Shown piece by piece: positions 9,864 through 19,363 of a stretch of 64,000 bases of DNA (position 1 is the stretch's first letter; each line of letters starts with the position of its first letter). Location of the stretch: the NCBI RefSeq assembly GCF_003667315.2, contig NZ_RCTZ02000006.1, forward strand, positions 185,114 to 249,113, in the 5' to 3' direction. The notes under the pieces are model-generated. The model had not been told where the DNA came from. It ran no database searches and worked only from the letters and a program-made list of their open reading frames with translations. A program made the position numbers and the translations under genes. The stretch is from Tropicibacter alexandrii. GTDB taxonomy: Bacteria; Pseudomonadota; Alphaproteobacteria; Rhodobacterales; Rhodobacteraceae.

Positions 9864-9887
9864 GCAAGGCTTTTCGAAAAGCCTTGC
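9864..9887. repeat. 24 bp perfect palindrome centred on TTCGAA
   Basis: GCAAGGCTTTTC followed by its exact reverse complement, in the gap between two convergent genes (dienelactone hydrolase and thioesterase). The same core, AAGGCTTTTCGAAAAGCCTT, recurs at 17668. It could fold as a bidirectional terminator, but there is no clean T run on either side, so I list it as a repeat. Confidence 0.85.
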
Positions 9888-9896
9888 ACGCGCGGA

Positions 9897-10328
9897 TTAC
9901 ATCATAAGCGTGCTCAGGGCTTTGCGCACATCCTTCGGCAGGGGGGTGGGGCGCCCCTGCGTGTCGGTGAGGACCATGGTAAAGAACCCCTCGGTGCAGG
10001 CCGTGTCCGCGTCATTGCGGAACAGTCCGACCTCGTAACGAAACGACGACCGCCCGAGATGGCCGATCCGCAGCCCGGCATGGATCATGTCCGGAAAGCC
10101 GGCCTCCGCGAAGAAGCGGATGCCGGTTTCCACCACGACAAAGCGCAGGCTGTCGGGGCCGGTGATGGACAGGCCCTGATCCAGCTGCCACAGGCTGACA
10201 GCCGTGTCGATGATCGAGAGGTATTCGGCATTGTTCATGTGACCCAACGCGTCATTGTCTTTCCACCGGGTCGGGATGGCGTGAAAGGCGCGATAGGCGC
10301 TGCGGGAGGCGGGGCCGGGGCGTGTCAT
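9897..10328 (-). CDS. Acyl-CoA thioesterase, hot-dog fold (4HBT/YbgC-like)
   Basis: A 143-residue single hot-dog protein. The signature RWKDNDALGHMNNAEYLSI (residues 21-39) contains the aspartate and the HxNNxxY stretch that 4HBT thioesterases use on acyl-CoA. Residues 68-118 supply the central strand and the rest of the fold. The acyl chain preference is not visible. Its start overlaps the TIGR02186 gene by four bases, so it is probably translated from the TauE-TIGR02186-thioesterase message. Confidence 0.85.
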   Translation of the reverse strand: MTRPGPASRSAYRAFHAIPTRWKDNDALGHMNNAEYLSIIDTAVSLWQLDQGLSITGPDSLRFVVVETGIRFFAEAGFPDMIHAGLRIGHLGRSSFRYEVGLFRNDADTACTEGFFTMVLTDTQGRPTPLPKDVRKALSTLMM

Positions 10329-11080
10329 TGCTGTCTGATGATCCTGAAGAGGGTCGAGGCGCCCCAGCCGGCAATGGCGGCGATGGCCAGCGACAGCAGG
10401 CCATAGACCAGCGGCTGCTGTCGCGACAACGTGAACAGCCAGCGTTCCAGCCCGACCTTGCGCACCTCGATCTCGGTTTCCAGCTTCGACACCACGGCGC
10501 CGCCGCGTGTCAGGAAGATGCGGGTGGGGTAGGTGCCTTCGGTCAGGTTGGCGGGCAGGGTGATGGAAGTGTCGAACAGGGTTTGTTCGCGCAGGTTCAC
10601 GCTGGCTTCGTTCAGTTGGTACAGGTCGTTGCGCTCGCGGATGCGGATCAGCGCCTCGGTGAAGCTTTGGGAATCCGCGATTTCCATCGGTGCACCGACC
10701 GACCGGATCGCCTGTGGGATCGAGACCCTGTGGCGCAGGTCCTCGACATGGCTGATCGACTCGGACCAGGCGGCAGAGGTGGCGATGGCGTAGAAGGAGG
10801 GCGCGCGGTCGACCTCGACGCTCAGCGTGTTGACCCAGATCCCGGCAACACGCGACTTGCGGCGGACGTCGACGGGCACCGATGGCCCGGCCACGGTGAC
10901 GATGACCTGAAGCGGTTCGGCGTTGATCGGCGTCTCGCGCTTGATCGCGCCGAAGATCAGGATTTCGGACCCGTCGAAATCGGTCGAGATCGAAATCTGA
11001 TCGCGCGACAGCCCCAGAACCACCTCTTCGGCCTCGACCGGCAGGGCCAGACAGGTCAGAAGGGCCAGCAGCCATCGCAT
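10325..11080 (-). CDS. TIGR02186 family periplasmic protein with C-terminal membrane anchor
   Basis: A 251-residue protein I recognise as the alphaproteobacterial TIGR02186 family, which commonly accompanies TauE/SafE permeases. The N-terminus MRWLLALLTCLALPVEAEE is a signal peptide. The middle is a beta-rich domain beginning EEVVLGLSRDQISI. The C-terminus (LVYGLLSLAIAAIAGWGASTLF) is one transmembrane helix, so the domain should face the periplasm. It overlaps the TauE-like permease gene by one base and the thioesterase gene by four. Function is not known; the pairing suggests a helper for the permease. Confidence 0.85.
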   Translation of the reverse strand: MRWLLALLTCLALPVEAEEVVLGLSRDQISISTDFDGSEILIFGAIKRETPINAEPLQVIVTVAGPSVPVDVRRKSRVAGIWVNTLSVEVDRAPSFYAIATSAAWSESISHVEDLRHRVSIPQAIRSVGAPMEIADSQSFTEALIRIRERNDLYQLNEASVNLREQTLFDTSITLPANLTEGTYPTRIFLTRGGAVVSKLETEIEVRKVGLERWLFTLSRQQPLVYGLLSLAIAAIAGWGASTLFRIIRQQ

Positions 11081-11988
11081 CACTGCACCTCGGCGATGGA
11101 GTAGAGCTCGGACGGTTCGATCAGCAGTTCCAGCCCCAGTTTCAGGCAGACCGCCAGCACCAGCGCCGCCAGCAGGACGCGCAACTGCTCGGCCTTCAGT
11201 CGCGTGCCGATCACCGTGCCGAATTGCGCGCCGATCACGCCGCCGACCAGCAGGAACAGCGCCAGCGCGATGTCGACCGTGTAGTTGGTCGCGGCGTGCA
11301 GCGTGGTGGTGAAGGCCGCGACGAAGATGATCTGGAAGAGCGAGGTGCCGATGACGACCTTGGTCGGCATGCCGAGGATGTAGATCATCGCGGGCACCAT
11401 GATGAAGCCGCCGCCCACCCCCATGATCGCCGCCAAGACGCCGACCATCAGGCCCACGCCCAAGGGCGGGATGACCGAGATATAGAGGCCCGAGGTGCGA
11501 AACCGCATCTTCAGCGGCAGGCCGTGGACCCAGTTGTGCTTGCGCCGGGCCGGGGGCGCGCCGCGGCGGGACTTGCGCAGCGCCCGGATGCTTTCGATCA
11601 TCATCAGCGCCCCGATGATGCCGAGGAAGACCACGTAGAACAGGTTGACCAGCAGATCGACCTGCCCGAGGCTCTTGAGGTGATTGAAGAGCATCACGCC
11701 GAAGCTGGCGCCGATGATGCCGCCGATCAGCAAGACGGTGCCCATCCTCAGGTCCACGGTCTTGCGTTTGAGATGGGCCAGCACACCCGAGATCGACGAG
11801 GCGACGATCTGGTTGGCGCCGGTGGCGACGGCCACGGCGGGCGGTATGCCGATGAAGAACAGCAGCGGGGTCAAAAGGAAGCCGCCCCCCACGCCGAACA
11901 TGCCCGATAACAGCCCGACCAGCCCACCAAGGCCGAGGATCAGGAACATGTTGACCGAAACCTCGGCGATGGGGAGGTAGATCTGCAT
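11080..11988 (-). CDS. TauE/SafE family sulfite/organosulfonate exporter-like permease
   Basis: A 302-residue inner-membrane permease with about eight to nine helices and the duplicated TauE/SafE pattern: GLVGLLSGMFGVGGGFLLTP in the first half and VGVLAAIMGVGGGFIMVPAM in the second. Family members export sulfite, sulfoacetate or related anions. I chose the start MQIYLPIAEVSV at 11988; an in-frame ATG six codons upstream is also possible. It heads a three-gene unit with the TIGR02186 protein and a thioesterase. The substrate is inferred only from the family name. Confidence 0.85.
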   Translation of the reverse strand: MQIYLPIAEVSVNMFLILGLGGLVGLLSGMFGVGGGFLLTPLLFFIGIPPAVAVATGANQIVASSISGVLAHLKRKTVDLRMGTVLLIGGIIGASFGVMLFNHLKSLGQVDLLVNLFYVVFLGIIGALMMIESIRALRKSRRGAPPARRKHNWVHGLPLKMRFRTSGLYISVIPPLGVGLMVGVLAAIMGVGGGFIMVPAMIYILGMPTKVVIGTSLFQIIFVAAFTTTLHAATNYTVDIALALFLLVGGVIGAQFGTVIGTRLKAEQLRVLLAALVLAVCLKLGLELLIEPSELYSIAEVQ

Positions 11989-12077
11989 GGATATTGGTAG
12001 GCCCATACGCGCGGTGTTTGCAAGTGCAGCGCGACCGGCCTGTTGCCGAAATGTGCGCCTTTGGCGCGCTCTTGCAT

Positions 12078-12169
12078 CTGGGGGGCAGGCCCCCCAGACC
12101 CCCGTTTCGGGGGCTTTGCCCCCCTGCGCTGACGCGCATTCCCCCCACGGTATTTGGGGCCAGAAGAAG
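12078..12169 (+). repeat. Composite hairpin repeat ending in GGTATTTGGGGCCAGAAGAAG
   Basis: Two hairpins in series, CTGGGGGG/CCCCCCAG (12078-12097, loop CAGG) and CCCCCG/CGGGGG (12099-12113), lead to the conserved tail CCCCACGGTATTTGGGG plus CCAGAAGAAG (12143-12169). The same tail is seen at 42894 and 47873 and inside xdhB. It fills most of the gap between the TauE-like gene and the nucleoside-permease gene. The G/C hairpins may also stop transcription of the unit ending at 12188. Confidence 0.75.
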
Positions 12170-12187
12170 GGGCGCCCTCGGGCCGGG

Positions 12188-13156
12188 TCAGCGCTCCTTG
12201 ATATAGGGGTCGCCGCCCGCGCGGGGCGGGATGGCCTTGCCGATGAAGCCTGCGAGGATGATCACCGTCAGGATGTAGGGCAGCGCGTCGAGAAGCTGGA
12301 CCGGGACCGAGACGGTCAGGACGGCTTCGACGATGTCGGGGCGCAGGGACAGGGCCTGCAGGAAGCCGAAGAGCAGGCAGGCATAAAGCGCGTACCAAGG
12401 CCGCCACTTGGCGAAGATCAGTGCCGCAAGCGCGATATAGCCCCGCCCGGCGCTCATTTCCCGGACGAAGCCGGCCTGCAGGCCGGTGGCGAGGTATGCC
12501 CCCGCGAGGCCACAGAGCACACCTGCGATGGCGATGGCAGCATAGCGCAGGCCCGCGACCGAGACGCCCGCGGTGTCGACGGCTTCGGGGGCTTCGCCAA
12601 CGGCGCGCAGGCGCAGGCCGAAGCGGGTGCGGTAGAGTATCCACCAGGTCAGCGGAACCATGGCAAAGGCGACATAGACGAGGATCGAATGGCCGGAGAT
12701 GACCTCGGCATAGAGCGGGCCGAGGATCGGGACGGGGCGCAGGGTTTCGGCCAGCGGCAGGGTCAGTTCGCTGAACCGTCCGCCGGACAGAAGCGCGGGG
12801 GTTCTGCCGCCTTGGCCGAACCAGTCCTGCGCGATCAGCACGGTCAGGCCCGATGCAAGGAAATTGAGCGCGACCCCGGATATCAACTGGTTGCCGTGGA
12901 AGGTGATCGAGGCAAGGCCATGCACCGCCGACAGCAGCATGGCGGAGACGATGCCCGCCAGCAGGCCCATCCAGACGGAGCCGGTCGAATAGGCGATGGC
13001 GGCGGAGAAGAAGGCGGCGATCAGCATCTTGCCCTCGAGGCCGATATCTATGATGCCGGAGCGCTCGGAAAACAGCCCGGCAAGGCAGGCCAGCAGGAGC
13101 GGGGTGGAGAGGCGGATGGTGCTGTCGAGCACTTGCAGCAGGAAGGCATAATCCAT
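12188..13156 (-). CDS. Nucleoside-type ABC transporter permease, second subunit (BMP system 1)
   Basis: A 322-residue inner-membrane permease of the BPD_transp_2 family, with the characteristic SERSGIIDIGLEGKML loop (about residues 29-44) and eight to ten helices. Such subunits pair with a second permease, a double ATPase and a BMP solute-binding protein to import nucleosides or bases. It is the last gene of its operon and its ATG overlaps the stop of the preceding small gene by one base. The partner BMP gene at 17825 is separated by an AraC regulator and a VOC gene. Confidence 0.9.
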   Translation of the reverse strand: MDYAFLLQVLDSTIRLSTPLLLACLAGLFSERSGIIDIGLEGKMLIAAFFSAAIAYSTGSVWMGLLAGIVSAMLLSAVHGLASITFHGNQLISGVALNFLASGLTVLIAQDWFGQGGRTPALLSGGRFSELTLPLAETLRPVPILGPLYAEVISGHSILVYVAFAMVPLTWWILYRTRFGLRLRAVGEAPEAVDTAGVSVAGLRYAAIAIAGVLCGLAGAYLATGLQAGFVREMSAGRGYIALAALIFAKWRPWYALYACLLFGFLQALSLRPDIVEAVLTVSVPVQLLDALPYILTVIILAGFIGKAIPPRAGGDPYIKER

Positions 13157-13575
13157 CAGGCGGGCTCCGGCAGTTCGATGAAGGGAAAGAGGGCGCGGAA
13201 GCGGGTCCGGACCTCTGGGTGACGGTCGAGCGCCGCAGCGGCCCGTGCGGGCGTGGTCACCGGGTCATGATCGGTCGGGGCAGGTCGGCCCCGCAGATGG
13301 GCGATACCGGCCAGCGCGTCGCTGGGGCCATTGGCGTCCAGATCCGGTTCGTAGGGGGTGAAGGGCACGATTTCGAGCACCGCGAGGGCGCGGCGGGCGT
13401 CGTCGTCCAGCATCGAGAGGTCGAAAAACCAATCGGGGATCTGCCCTGCCGGTGTGCGGGTGATGACGTGGTCAGCCCAGTCGCGGAACTCCGCCAGCGA
13501 GATGGCGCGCGTCAACAGGGCAGCCATGGCAAAGCCCAGATCGGCACTGTCTTGCTTTAAAATGCGTGCAGTCAT
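13156..13575 (-). CDS. Unknown 139-residue protein embedded in the BMP transporter operon
   Basis: I do not recognise a family. The protein is soluble, acidic and alanine-rich, with no signal peptide or membrane helix. Notable stretches are SLAEFRDWADHVI (about residues 27-39), IPDWFFDLSMLDDDARR and a C-terminal RTRFRALFPFIELPEPA. It overlaps the upstream permease gene by four bases and the downstream one by one, so it is translationally coupled on both sides. That argues for a real, transporter-linked gene, though not for any particular job. Confidence 0.75.
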   Translation of the reverse strand: MTARILKQDSADLGFAMAALLTRAISLAEFRDWADHVITRTPAGQIPDWFFDLSMLDDDARRALAVLEIVPFTPYEPDLDANGPSDALAGIAHLRGRPAPTDHDPVTTPARAAAALDRHPEVRTRFRALFPFIELPEPA

Positions 13576-14666
13576 GCCTTGTCCCGTCCGAAGGCGAGGA
13601 AGAGTTTCTCCAACGGCATGCGCACCATGTTGTCGAGCGCCCCGGTGAACAGGATCACCAGCGCCTGGATCACCATGCCCAATTCGCGCGGGATGTTGTT
13701 CCAGAAAGCGAGTTCCGCGACGCCTTGGTAGAGAAACCCGAACAGCAGCGCCGCGAGAAAGACCCCAAGCGGGTGCGATCGCCCCATCAGCGCCACGGCA
13801 ATGCCGATGAAGCCCGCGCCCTCGGGGGCGTTCAGGACCAGCCGTTCGGCCTCGCCCTGCGTGGTGTTCAGGGCCATCATCCCGGCCAGCGCCCCGGAGA
13901 TCAGCATGGCAATGACGGTGATCCTGACATTCGGGATGCCGGCATAGCGGGCGCCGGTTTCCGAATGTCCAAACGCCCGGATCTCATAACCCAGCTTGGT
14001 CCGCCAGATCAGCAGCCAGACGAGGATGCAGGCCAGAACAGCCACGAAAAAGCTGACATTGGCCGGTGATCCACGGAACAGCGGATTGCCATCAGAGGCG
14101 AACATGTCGAAGAAGGTCGGCAGATGGGTGGCCGCAGGAAAGCTCGCGGTGGCCGGTTCCATTGCGCCGGTGGGTTTGAGCAGGTTGACCAGAACATAGT
14201 TCAGCAAGGCGGCCGCGATGAAGTTGAACATGATCGTGGTGATCACGATATGGCTGCCGCGCTTGGCTTGCAGGTAACCGGGGATCAGCGCCCATGCGGC
14301 CCCGAACAGCCCCGCCGCCGCGATCGTGAAGATCAGCGAAACGCTCCAATGCGGGAACGGGATGTAAAGACAGACCAAGGCGACGCCCAGCCCGCCCAGC
14401 ATGGCCTGCCCCTCGCCGCCGATATTGAACATGCGCGCATGAAACGCCACGGCGACGGCAAGGCCGGTGAAGATGAAATTCGTGGCATAGTACAGCGTGT
14501 ACCCCCAGCCAGTGGACTTCATCAGGGCGCCGTCGACCATGGCCATGAAGGCGGTGATCGGGTTCTCGCCGATGGCAAGGATGACCAGCGCCGACAGGAA
14601 GGCGGCGATCAGGATCGAGAACAGGGGAACAAGGACCGCATCGGCCCAGGCGGGCATCTTATCCAT
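13572..14666 (-). CDS. Nucleoside-type ABC transporter permease, first subunit (BMP system 1)
   Basis: A 364-residue inner-membrane permease of the NupP/YufP kind, with about ten helices. The conserved FHARMFNIGGEGQAMLGG loop (about residues 76-93) is diagnostic of the larger permease in BMP-dependent importers; MGRSHPLGVFLAALLFG lies near the C-terminus. I chose the start MDKMPAWADAV (ATG 14664-14666) because the longer open frame upstream runs antisense-like into the ATPase gene. It sits 74 bases after the ATPase gene and overlaps the next small gene by four. Confidence 0.9.
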   Translation of the reverse strand: MDKMPAWADAVLVPLFSILIAAFLSALVILAIGENPITAFMAMVDGALMKSTGWGYTLYYATNFIFTGLAVAVAFHARMFNIGGEGQAMLGGLGVALVCLYIPFPHWSVSLIFTIAAAGLFGAAWALIPGYLQAKRGSHIVITTIMFNFIAAALLNYVLVNLLKPTGAMEPATASFPAATHLPTFFDMFASDGNPLFRGSPANVSFFVAVLACILVWLLIWRTKLGYEIRAFGHSETGARYAGIPNVRITVIAMLISGALAGMMALNTTQGEAERLVLNAPEGAGFIGIAVALMGRSHPLGVFLAALLFGFLYQGVAELAFWNNIPRELGMVIQALVILFTGALDNMVRMPLEKLFLAFGRDKA

Positions 14667-14740
14667 GTGGTGCTGACTTTCGGATGGTTGTGCGGGTGGA
14701 CGCCGTCGGCGAGGCGGTCTGGATCGAGAAACGGCAGAGG

Positions 14741-16342
14741 TCAGGCATGCTTTGACGCCTCGCGCGCTTCCTTCGCCCGAAGGTTTTCCTCGATCGCGTC
14801 GATGGCGCGTTTGCCTTGCGTATCGGTAACGCCCGCCATCAGCAGGCCCAGTTCGGTCTGGTCGGTTTCCGAGGGCAGGCGTTCGCCCATGATCTGGCCG
14901 TCGAACATTACGGCGATGCGGTCGGAAAGGCTCATGATCTCGTCCAGTTCGACCGAGACCAGCAGCATCGCCTTGCCCTTGTCGCGCAGGCGGACGATTT
15001 CCTGATGGATGAATTCGATGGCGCCAATATCCACGCCGCGCGTGGGCTGGCCAATCAACAGGATATCCGGGTCGCGCTCGATTTCGCGGGCCAGGACGAT
15101 TTTCTGTTGGTTGCCGCCGGAAAAGTTGCGCGCGGCGAGGTTCGGGTTGGGCGGACGGACGTCGTAGCGGTCCATCTTGGCCTGCGCCTCGGCCTTGATG
15201 GCGGCGTTGTCCATCAGCGGGCCTTTCTGGATCGCGGGATCGCGGTGGTAGCCGAAGACGGTGTTTTCCCATGCGCTGAACGGCAGGATCAGCCCCTCGT
15301 GGTGGCGATCCTCGGGGACATGGGCGATGCCGCGCGCGCGCCGCGATTGGCCGTCAGAATGCTGGCCGGTCAGGTCGATCTCTTGCCCGTTGACGCGGAT
15401 CGTGCCGGTGGCATGGGTCATGCCGCCAAGAACGCGCAGCAGTTCGGTCTGGCCGTTGCCGGACACGCCCGCGAGCCCGACGATTTCGCCAGCGCGCACA
15501 TCCAACGAGATGCCTTTGAGCCGTTCGACCCCGGCGCTGTCGGTGTGGCGCAGGTCGCGGATTTCGAGGATCGTGTCCTTGGGCTGGGCCGGTTTCTTGT
15601 CGACCCGCAGCAGCACCTTGCGCCCGACCATCAGTTCGGCCAGTTGCTCGGGCGAGGTCTCTGCGGTCTTGACCGTGGCGGTCATCTCGCCCCGGCGCAT
15701 GACGCTGACCGTATCGGTGATCTCCATGATTTCGCGCAGTTTATGCGTGATGAGGATGATCGTCTTGCCCTCGCGCTTCAGCCCTTCGAGGATGCGGAAC
15801 AGGTGGTCGGCCTCGGCCGGGGTCAGCACGCCGGTCGGCTCATCCAGGATCAGGATGTCGGCCTCGCGGTAGAGCGCCTTGAGGATTTCCACGCGCTGCT
15901 GGTGGCCGACGCTGAGGTTCTCGATCAGGGCGTCGGGATCGACGTTCAGTTCGTATTCCTCGGCCAACTGCTTGAGCACACCGCGCGCCTTGGCGAGGCT
16001 GGGCCGCAACATGGCGCCGTCTTCGGCGCCGAGGATGACGTTTTCGAGCACGGTGAAGTTCTGCACCAGCTTGAAATGCTGAAAGACCATACCGATCCCG
16101 GCATCGATCGCCGCTTGGCTGTCGGTGATGTCCTTCTTGGTGCCGTTGATCCAGATCTCGCCCGCATCGGCCTTGTAAAAGCCGTAGAGGATCGACATCA
16201 GCGTCGACTTGCCCGCGCCGTTTTCGCCGATGATGCCGTGGATCGTGCCGGGCATGACCCGGATCGCGATGTCCTTGTTGGCCTGCACCGGGCCGAACGC
16301 CTTGGAAATTCCCTTGAGTTCGATTGCGGGTGCTGCCGTCAT
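14741..16342 (-). CDS. Double-cassette ABC transporter ATPase (BMP system 1)
   Basis: A 533-residue protein with two tandem ABC cassettes, as in NupO/RbsA-type ATPases. Cassette 1 has an intact Walker [10 protein letters not shown] (about residue 38) and [10 protein letters not shown]; its signature NLSVGHQQR departs from LSGGQ. Cassette 2 has a degenerate Walker A (GVSGNGQTE, no lysine) and a good signature NFSGGNQQK. This asymmetry is normal for the family. I placed the start at [16 protein letters not shown] because the upstream frame has no ABC character. It is probably the first gene of the transporter operon. Confidence 0.92.
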   Translation of the reverse strand: MTAAPAIELKGISKAFGPVQANKDIAIRVMPGTIHGIIGENGAGKSTLMSILYGFYKADAGEIWINGTKKDITDSQAAIDAGIGMVFQHFKLVQNFTVLENVILGAEDGAMLRPSLAKARGVLKQLAEEYELNVDPDALIENLSVGHQQRVEILKALYREADILILDEPTGVLTPAEADHLFRILEGLKREGKTIILITHKLREIMEITDTVSVMRRGEMTATVKTAETSPEQLAELMVGRKVLLRVDKKPAQPKDTILEIRDLRHTDSAGVERLKGISLDVRAGEIVGLAGVSGNGQTELLRVLGGMTHATGTIRVNGQEIDLTGQHSDGQSRRARGIAHVPEDRHHEGLILPFSAWENTVFGYHRDPAIQKGPLMDNAAIKAEAQAKMDRYDVRPPNPNLAARNFSGGNQQKIVLAREIERDPDILLIGQPTRGVDIGAIEFIHQEIVRLRDKGKAMLLVSVELDEIMSLSDRIAVMFDGQIMGERLPSETDQTELGLLMAGVTDTQGKRAIDAIEENLRAKEAREASKHA

Positions 16343-16472
16343 GGAGCCGTCCTTTATTACCATGTGGTCAGTATTTGCAGAGGAGACCGGGCTTGAACAG
16401 AGAAAACCTGTCTTGCCGCTGCGTCGCACCGACGGCCTGTGCAAATCAGGAGCGGGCGGCTAGCATCGCGAC

Positions 16473-17204
16473 ATGTACGATCCGAAAGGTAATGGCAGGG
16501 ACCGCGCCGTCGACACGGTGCGCTTCGTCGAAGCGCAGCCGCCCATGCACCTGCGCGGGATCGTGCATCGGTTCCTCGACCTGCGAACCGAGGGCGCGCT
16601 GGATCACGATTACCGGTTCCACGCCTTGCCCGATGCCTGCACCTACGTGGTGTTCGACCAATTGGACCGGAATGTGTGTGGCGTCACGCGCCTGCGTGCC
16701 TCTGCCGAGGAGTTGAACCTTGGGCGCGCGTTTCATTTCACCAATATCCGCCTGCTGCCCGGCGTCTGGCAGGGGCCGCGCGTGCATGGGCAGATCGACA
16801 GCGCCTATCGCGGCGACTTGCCTCTGGTGGATGTGAATCAGCGCCTCGACGGTCTGGATTTCGTCGCAAAGCAAGCGGTTCTGGTGGCGTTGGTCGAAGA
16901 CCTGCAGGCGCGGGGGCTGGTGATCGCAAACCCGGTGACAGAGCGTATCTTTGCCGCGATGGACGACGTGTTTTCGGTGGCCGACATGGCCGAGGTGGTG
17001 GGCCTGTCGCCGCGCCAGTTGCAGCGGGTGCTGAAGCAGACCACTGGGTTCACCCCGCATGATTTCCTTAAGGTGCTGCGCCTGCAGCAATCGCTGAAGG
17101 GCGAGCCGTCCCTGTCCTATGCCGACCAGTCGCATTTCATTCATTCCTTCCGCAAGGCGACCGGATACACGCCGGGGCAATATGCGCGGAAATTCGATGT
17201 CTGA
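16473..17204 (+). CDS. AraC family transcriptional regulator
   Basis: A 243-residue regulator. The C-terminal AraC DNA-binding domain has two helix-turn-helix units: VADMAEVVGLSPRQLQRVLK (about residues 170-189) and the conserved FIHSFRKATGYTPGQY (about 224-239). The N-terminal 150 residues resemble the ligand-binding half (HRFLDLRTEG...PDACTYVVF) without a nameable ligand. It is divergent from the BMP ATPase gene, with 130 bases between the starts, so it is the obvious candidate regulator of that importer. Direct evidence, such as a paired operator, was not found. Confidence 0.88.
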   Translation: MYDPKGNGRDRAVDTVRFVEAQPPMHLRGIVHRFLDLRTEGALDHDYRFHALPDACTYVVFDQLDRNVCGVTRLRASAEELNLGRAFHFTNIRLLPGVWQGPRVHGQIDSAYRGDLPLVDVNQRLDGLDFVAKQAVLVALVEDLQARGLVIANPVTERIFAAMDDVFSVADMAEVVGLSPRQLQRVLKQTTGFTPHDFLKVLRLQQSLKGEPSLSYADQSHFIHSFRKATGYTPGQYARKFDV

Positions 17205-17277
17205 AATCTACAATACCGGGGCGTAAGGGGCGCTTACGGTCACGACATCTCTCAGGAAACACACAGGAGTGAACGAG

Positions 17278-17658
17278 ATGTCCGGAATGAATGCAGTGGG
17301 TTGGTTCGATATCTTCGTGGATGATCTGGACCGGGCAACAGGCTTCTATGAAGCCGTGTTCGGTCGTCCGCTGGAGGCGATCGGCGATCCGACGGGCGAG
17401 ACGCAGATGCGGGCCTTTCCGACTGAGATGACGGGGTATGGCGCGGGCGGGGCGATTTCGAAATCGCCCCATGCGGGGCCCGGCGCGGGCGGCACGGTGG
17501 TCTATTTCCAGACTGAGGATTGCGCGGTGGAAGAGGGGCGTGTTTCCGCAGCGGGCGGGATGGTTCTGAGGCCGAAATTCTCCATCGGAGAATTCGGGTT
17601 CGTCAGCCTGTGTCAGGACACGGAGGGCAACATCTTCGGGATCAGTTCCATGCGGTAA
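17278..17658 (+). CDS. VOC superfamily (glyoxalase/bleomycin-resistance fold) protein
   Basis: A 126-residue VOC protein with paired beta-alpha-beta-beta-beta modules, starting MNAVGWFDIFVDDLDRATGFY and ending CQDTEGNIFGISSMR. An AGGAG site eight bases upstream supports ATG 17278. The substrate is unknown. Codons for GAISKSP are written by a 22 bp perfect palindrome centred on TTCGAA (17449-17470) that keeps the frame open. It lies 73 bases after the AraC gene and could be co-transcribed with it. Confidence 0.85.
   Translation: MSGMNAVGWFDIFVDDLDRATGFYEAVFGRPLEAIGDPTGETQMRAFPTEMTGYGAGGAISKSPHAGPGAGGTVVYFQTEDCAVEEGRVSAAGGMVLRPKFSIGEFGFVSLCQDTEGNIFGISSMR
17449..17470. repeat. 22 bp TTCGAA-centred palindrome inside a coding region
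   Basis: GGGGCGATTTC followed by its exact reverse complement, entirely within the VOC reading frame and translated as part of GGAISKSPH. It belongs by structure to the TTCGAA-centred group at 9864 and 17668-17763. Confidence 0.8.
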
Positions 17659-17667
17659 AACGGGGGG

Positions 17668-17763
17668 CCAAGGCTTTTCGAAAAGCCTTGGGACACGCAA
17701 ATTCGAATTTGCGTATCAAGCGCCTTCGAAGGCGCTTGGATCAAGGCGCTTCGAAGCGCCTTG
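17668..17763. repeat. Array of four perfect TTCGAA-centred palindromes
   Basis: Four perfect palindromes lie head to tail just after the VOC stop. They are 17668-17691 (24 bp, CCAAGGCTTTTC arm), 17695-17714 (20 bp, ACGCAAATTC arm), 17717-17738 (22 bp, CAAGCGCCTTC arm) and 17742-17763 (22 bp, CAAGGCGCTTC arm). Arms differ in sequence but every centre is TTCGAA. They fill the gap between the convergent VOC and BMP genes. Confidence 0.9.
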
Positions 17764-17777
17764 CCCCCGCCAAATGC

Positions 17778-17807
17778 AAAAGGCGGCCCCAGATCGGGAC
17801 CGCCTTT
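17778..17807 (-). terminator. Intrinsic terminator of the BMP binding-protein gene
   Basis: Read on the minus strand, AAAGGCGGTCCC pairs with GGGGCCGCCTTT (one mismatch) around a four-base loop and is followed by a T-rich stretch (TTTTGCATTT). It begins 18 bases after the BMP stop codon. Confidence 0.75.
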
Positions 17808-17824
17808 CACGTACCAAAGCCGGA

Positions 17825-18829
<1,005 letters not shown>

Positions 18830-18844
18830 GGTACACTCCCAGTT

Positions 18845-18867
18845 GAAGGGCGCGTTGGTGCGCCCTT
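18845..18867 (-). promoter_or_regulatory. GC hairpin in the BMP gene leader
   Basis: AAGGGCGC and GCGCCCTT form an inverted repeat between rimI and the BMP gene. On the minus strand no T run follows it, so it may be a leader hairpin or a weak stop for rimI transcripts. Tandem ATCA repeats (TGATCAATCAATCAAAG) lie just beyond it. Confidence 0.4.
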
Positions 18868-18949
18868 TCGGTTTTGATCAATCAATCAAAGACGTAGGGC
18901 AGGGGCAGGGTCAACCGGTTTTTGGGACCTTCCCGCCGGGGTCGTCACG

Positions 18950-19363
18950 TCAGGGCAGAGTCTTGCGCATCAATACGGCATCATCCCGCGTGCCGTCGGG
19001 TTGCGGGTAGTAGCCCTTGCGCAGGCCCGCGGGTTCGTAGCCGTGCTTGGCATAGAAGGCGCGGGCCGGGGTATTGGCGGCGGCGACCTCGAGAAAGACG
19101 GTGGTGACGCCTTGGCCAGCGGCGGCGCGCTCGAACGCATGCAGGGCGCGGCTGGCCTCGCCCGTGCCTTGGGCATCGGGGTCGCAGGCCAGTGCCAGAA
19201 TCTCGGCCTCGTCCACGATGATCGTGGCAAGGACAAAGGCGTGCTCGGTATGGGTCAGATGCACGAAGGCGCGGGCCAGCGTCTCGGCAAACTCCTGCGC
19301 GGTCCAAGGGGCCATATGCCGATAGGCGCGGGCCGCGATGTCGGCCAGCCGGTCTGGCGTCAC
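18950..19363 (-). CDS. rimI: GNAT N-acetyltransferase, RimI-like
   Basis: A 137-residue GNAT acetyltransferase. RimI enzymes acetylate protein N-termini, classically ribosomal protein bS18. The acetyl-CoA loop is present as ACDPDAQGTGEASRAL (about residues 57-72), followed by VAAANTPARAFYAKHGYEPAGLRKGYY, the typical motif B ending. The gene overlaps tsaB by four bases; the tsaB-rimI pairing is widespread in bacteria and strengthens the name. A generic GNAT with another substrate remains possible. Confidence 0.85.
   Translation of the reverse strand: MTPDRLADIAARAYRHMAPWTAQEFAETLARAFVHLTHTEHAFVLATIIVDEAEILALACDPDAQGTGEASRALHAFERAAAGQGVTTVFLEVAAANTPARAFYAKHGYEPAGLRKGYYPQPDGTRDDAVLMRKTLP

Noticed and set aside
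16343..16444. N-terminal extension of the system 1 ATPase
   Set aside because: The extra residues are unrelated to ABC proteins; the ATG at 16342 gives the normal N-terminus.
17668..17763. CRISPR array
   Set aside because: The units are four different palindromes without constant repeats and spacers, and no cas genes are present.
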